Below are positions 6,109 to 6,256 of a DNA stretch of 6,256 nucleotides, piece by piece. Position numbers and translations under genes: made by a program. Under the pieces are notes generated by a model. It was not told the DNA's origin. It saw only the letters and a list, made by a program, of their open reading frames with translations, and ran no database searches. The stretch lies in contig JABDIW010000305.1 of the NCBI GenBank assembly GCA_013003515.1, forward strand, positions 1 through 6,256. Direction: 5' to 3'. This stretch comes from Acidimicrobiia bacterium. Lineage in GTDB: Bacteria > Actinomycetota > Acidimicrobiia > Spongiisociales > UBA5794. Every line of letters begins with the position of its first letter. The stretch's first letter is position 1.

Positions 6109-6256
6109 TCAGCCGAACGGGTCGGCGGGAGGAAGGTCACCGGCACCGTTGGTGGCGGCGACCGGCTCCGGCTCGGCAGCGGGCTTGGGCTGCGGTTCGG
6201 GTTCGGGGGCAGCGGCGACCGGCTCTGGAGCAGGGGTAGCGGCGACCGGCTCCGGT
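6109..6256 (-). CDS. C-terminal tail of an unidentified Pro/Ala/Glu-rich protein (5' end outside window)
   Basis: An open minus-strand frame enters from the right edge and stops at TGA (6111-6109). The visible 48 residues are low-complexity Pro/Ala/Glu with three EPVAA copies and PEPEPQPKP, then a distinct ending, GAGDLPPADPFG. No start codon is in the window, and the core domain is outside it, so the function is unknown. It is called coding because the frame is open throughout, the composition is that of a flexible bacterial linker or tail, it converges on the MFS gene with only 14 bases between the stops, and a hairpin with a U-run lies just downstream. Such tails occur on nucleic-acid-binding, envelope and ribosomal proteins of high-GC actinobacteria; I cannot choose among these. 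Confidence 0.6.
   Translation of the reverse strand, partial: PEPVAATPAPEPVAAAPEPEPQPKPAAEPEPVAATNGAGDLPPADPFG
6155..6252 (-). repeat. Three copies of a 14-bp repeat encoding EPVAA
   Basis: GCGGCGACCGGCTC occurs exactly at 6155-6168, 6212-6225 and 6239-6252. The spacings are 57 and 27 bases, both multiples of three. In the minus-strand frame each copy encodes Glu-Pro-Val-Ala-Ala, which supports that frame as the real one. The array probably continues past the window edge. Confidence 0.8.

Noticed and set aside
1..6256. Search for tRNA or rRNA genes, CRISPR arrays, insertion-sequence ends, and phage or defence genes
   Set aside because: Nearly all of the window is accounted for by housekeeping and transporter genes with short spacers. 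No regularly spaced repeats, transposase motifs or cloverleaf-like segments were seen.

Overview
The window is a high-GC bacterial chromosome segment, most likely from an actinomycete-type organism and plausibly class Acidimicrobiia. The reasons are strong G/C bias at third codon positions, TTG and GTG starts, a lipoprotein whose mature N-terminus is a Cys-Gly-Asp-Asp-Glu stretch followed by a long Thr/Ala linker, and an actinobacterial-looking 2-oxoglutarate dehydrogenase E1 C-terminus. The lineage is an inference from style, not a measured placement.

Layout. Positions 1-508 hold the 3' end of a 2-oxoglutarate dehydrogenase E1 gene (sucA/kgd), cut by the left edge. A 132-base gap follows (509-640), with a 13-bp palindrome, a bulged hairpin and a good Shine-Dalgarno. 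Next comes a maltose/maltodextrin-type ABC importer on the + strand: malE (binding lipoprotein, 641-1930), a 109-base spacer with a perfect 14-bp GC hairpin and a second palindrome, malF (2040-3707), malG (3694-4860, overlapping malF by 14 bases), and a 12-helix MFS transporter (4877-6094) starting 16 bases after malG. A convergent minus-strand gene enters from the right edge (stop at 6109-6111); only its Pro/Ala/Glu-rich tail is visible. A terminator-like hairpin for that gene lies inside the last codons of the MFS gene.

How it works together. MalE would capture an alpha-glucan oligosaccharide outside the membrane and deliver it to the MalF-MalG channel. No ATPase (MalK/MsiK type) is encoded here, so it must come from elsewhere. 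The malE-malF hairpin is in the usual place for raising the amount of binding protein over permease. The MFS exporter-like protein is probably co-transcribed, but its substrate is unknown.

The system is recognisable rather than new. The parts worth a second look are inside it: an extra pair of membrane helices inserted in MalG at a topologically neutral site, an EF-hand-like DxDxDG loop in the MalF periplasmic domain, and one closely spaced cysteine pair in the outer region of each of MalE, MalF and MalG. I found no RNA genes, CRISPR arrays, insertion sequences or attachment sites.
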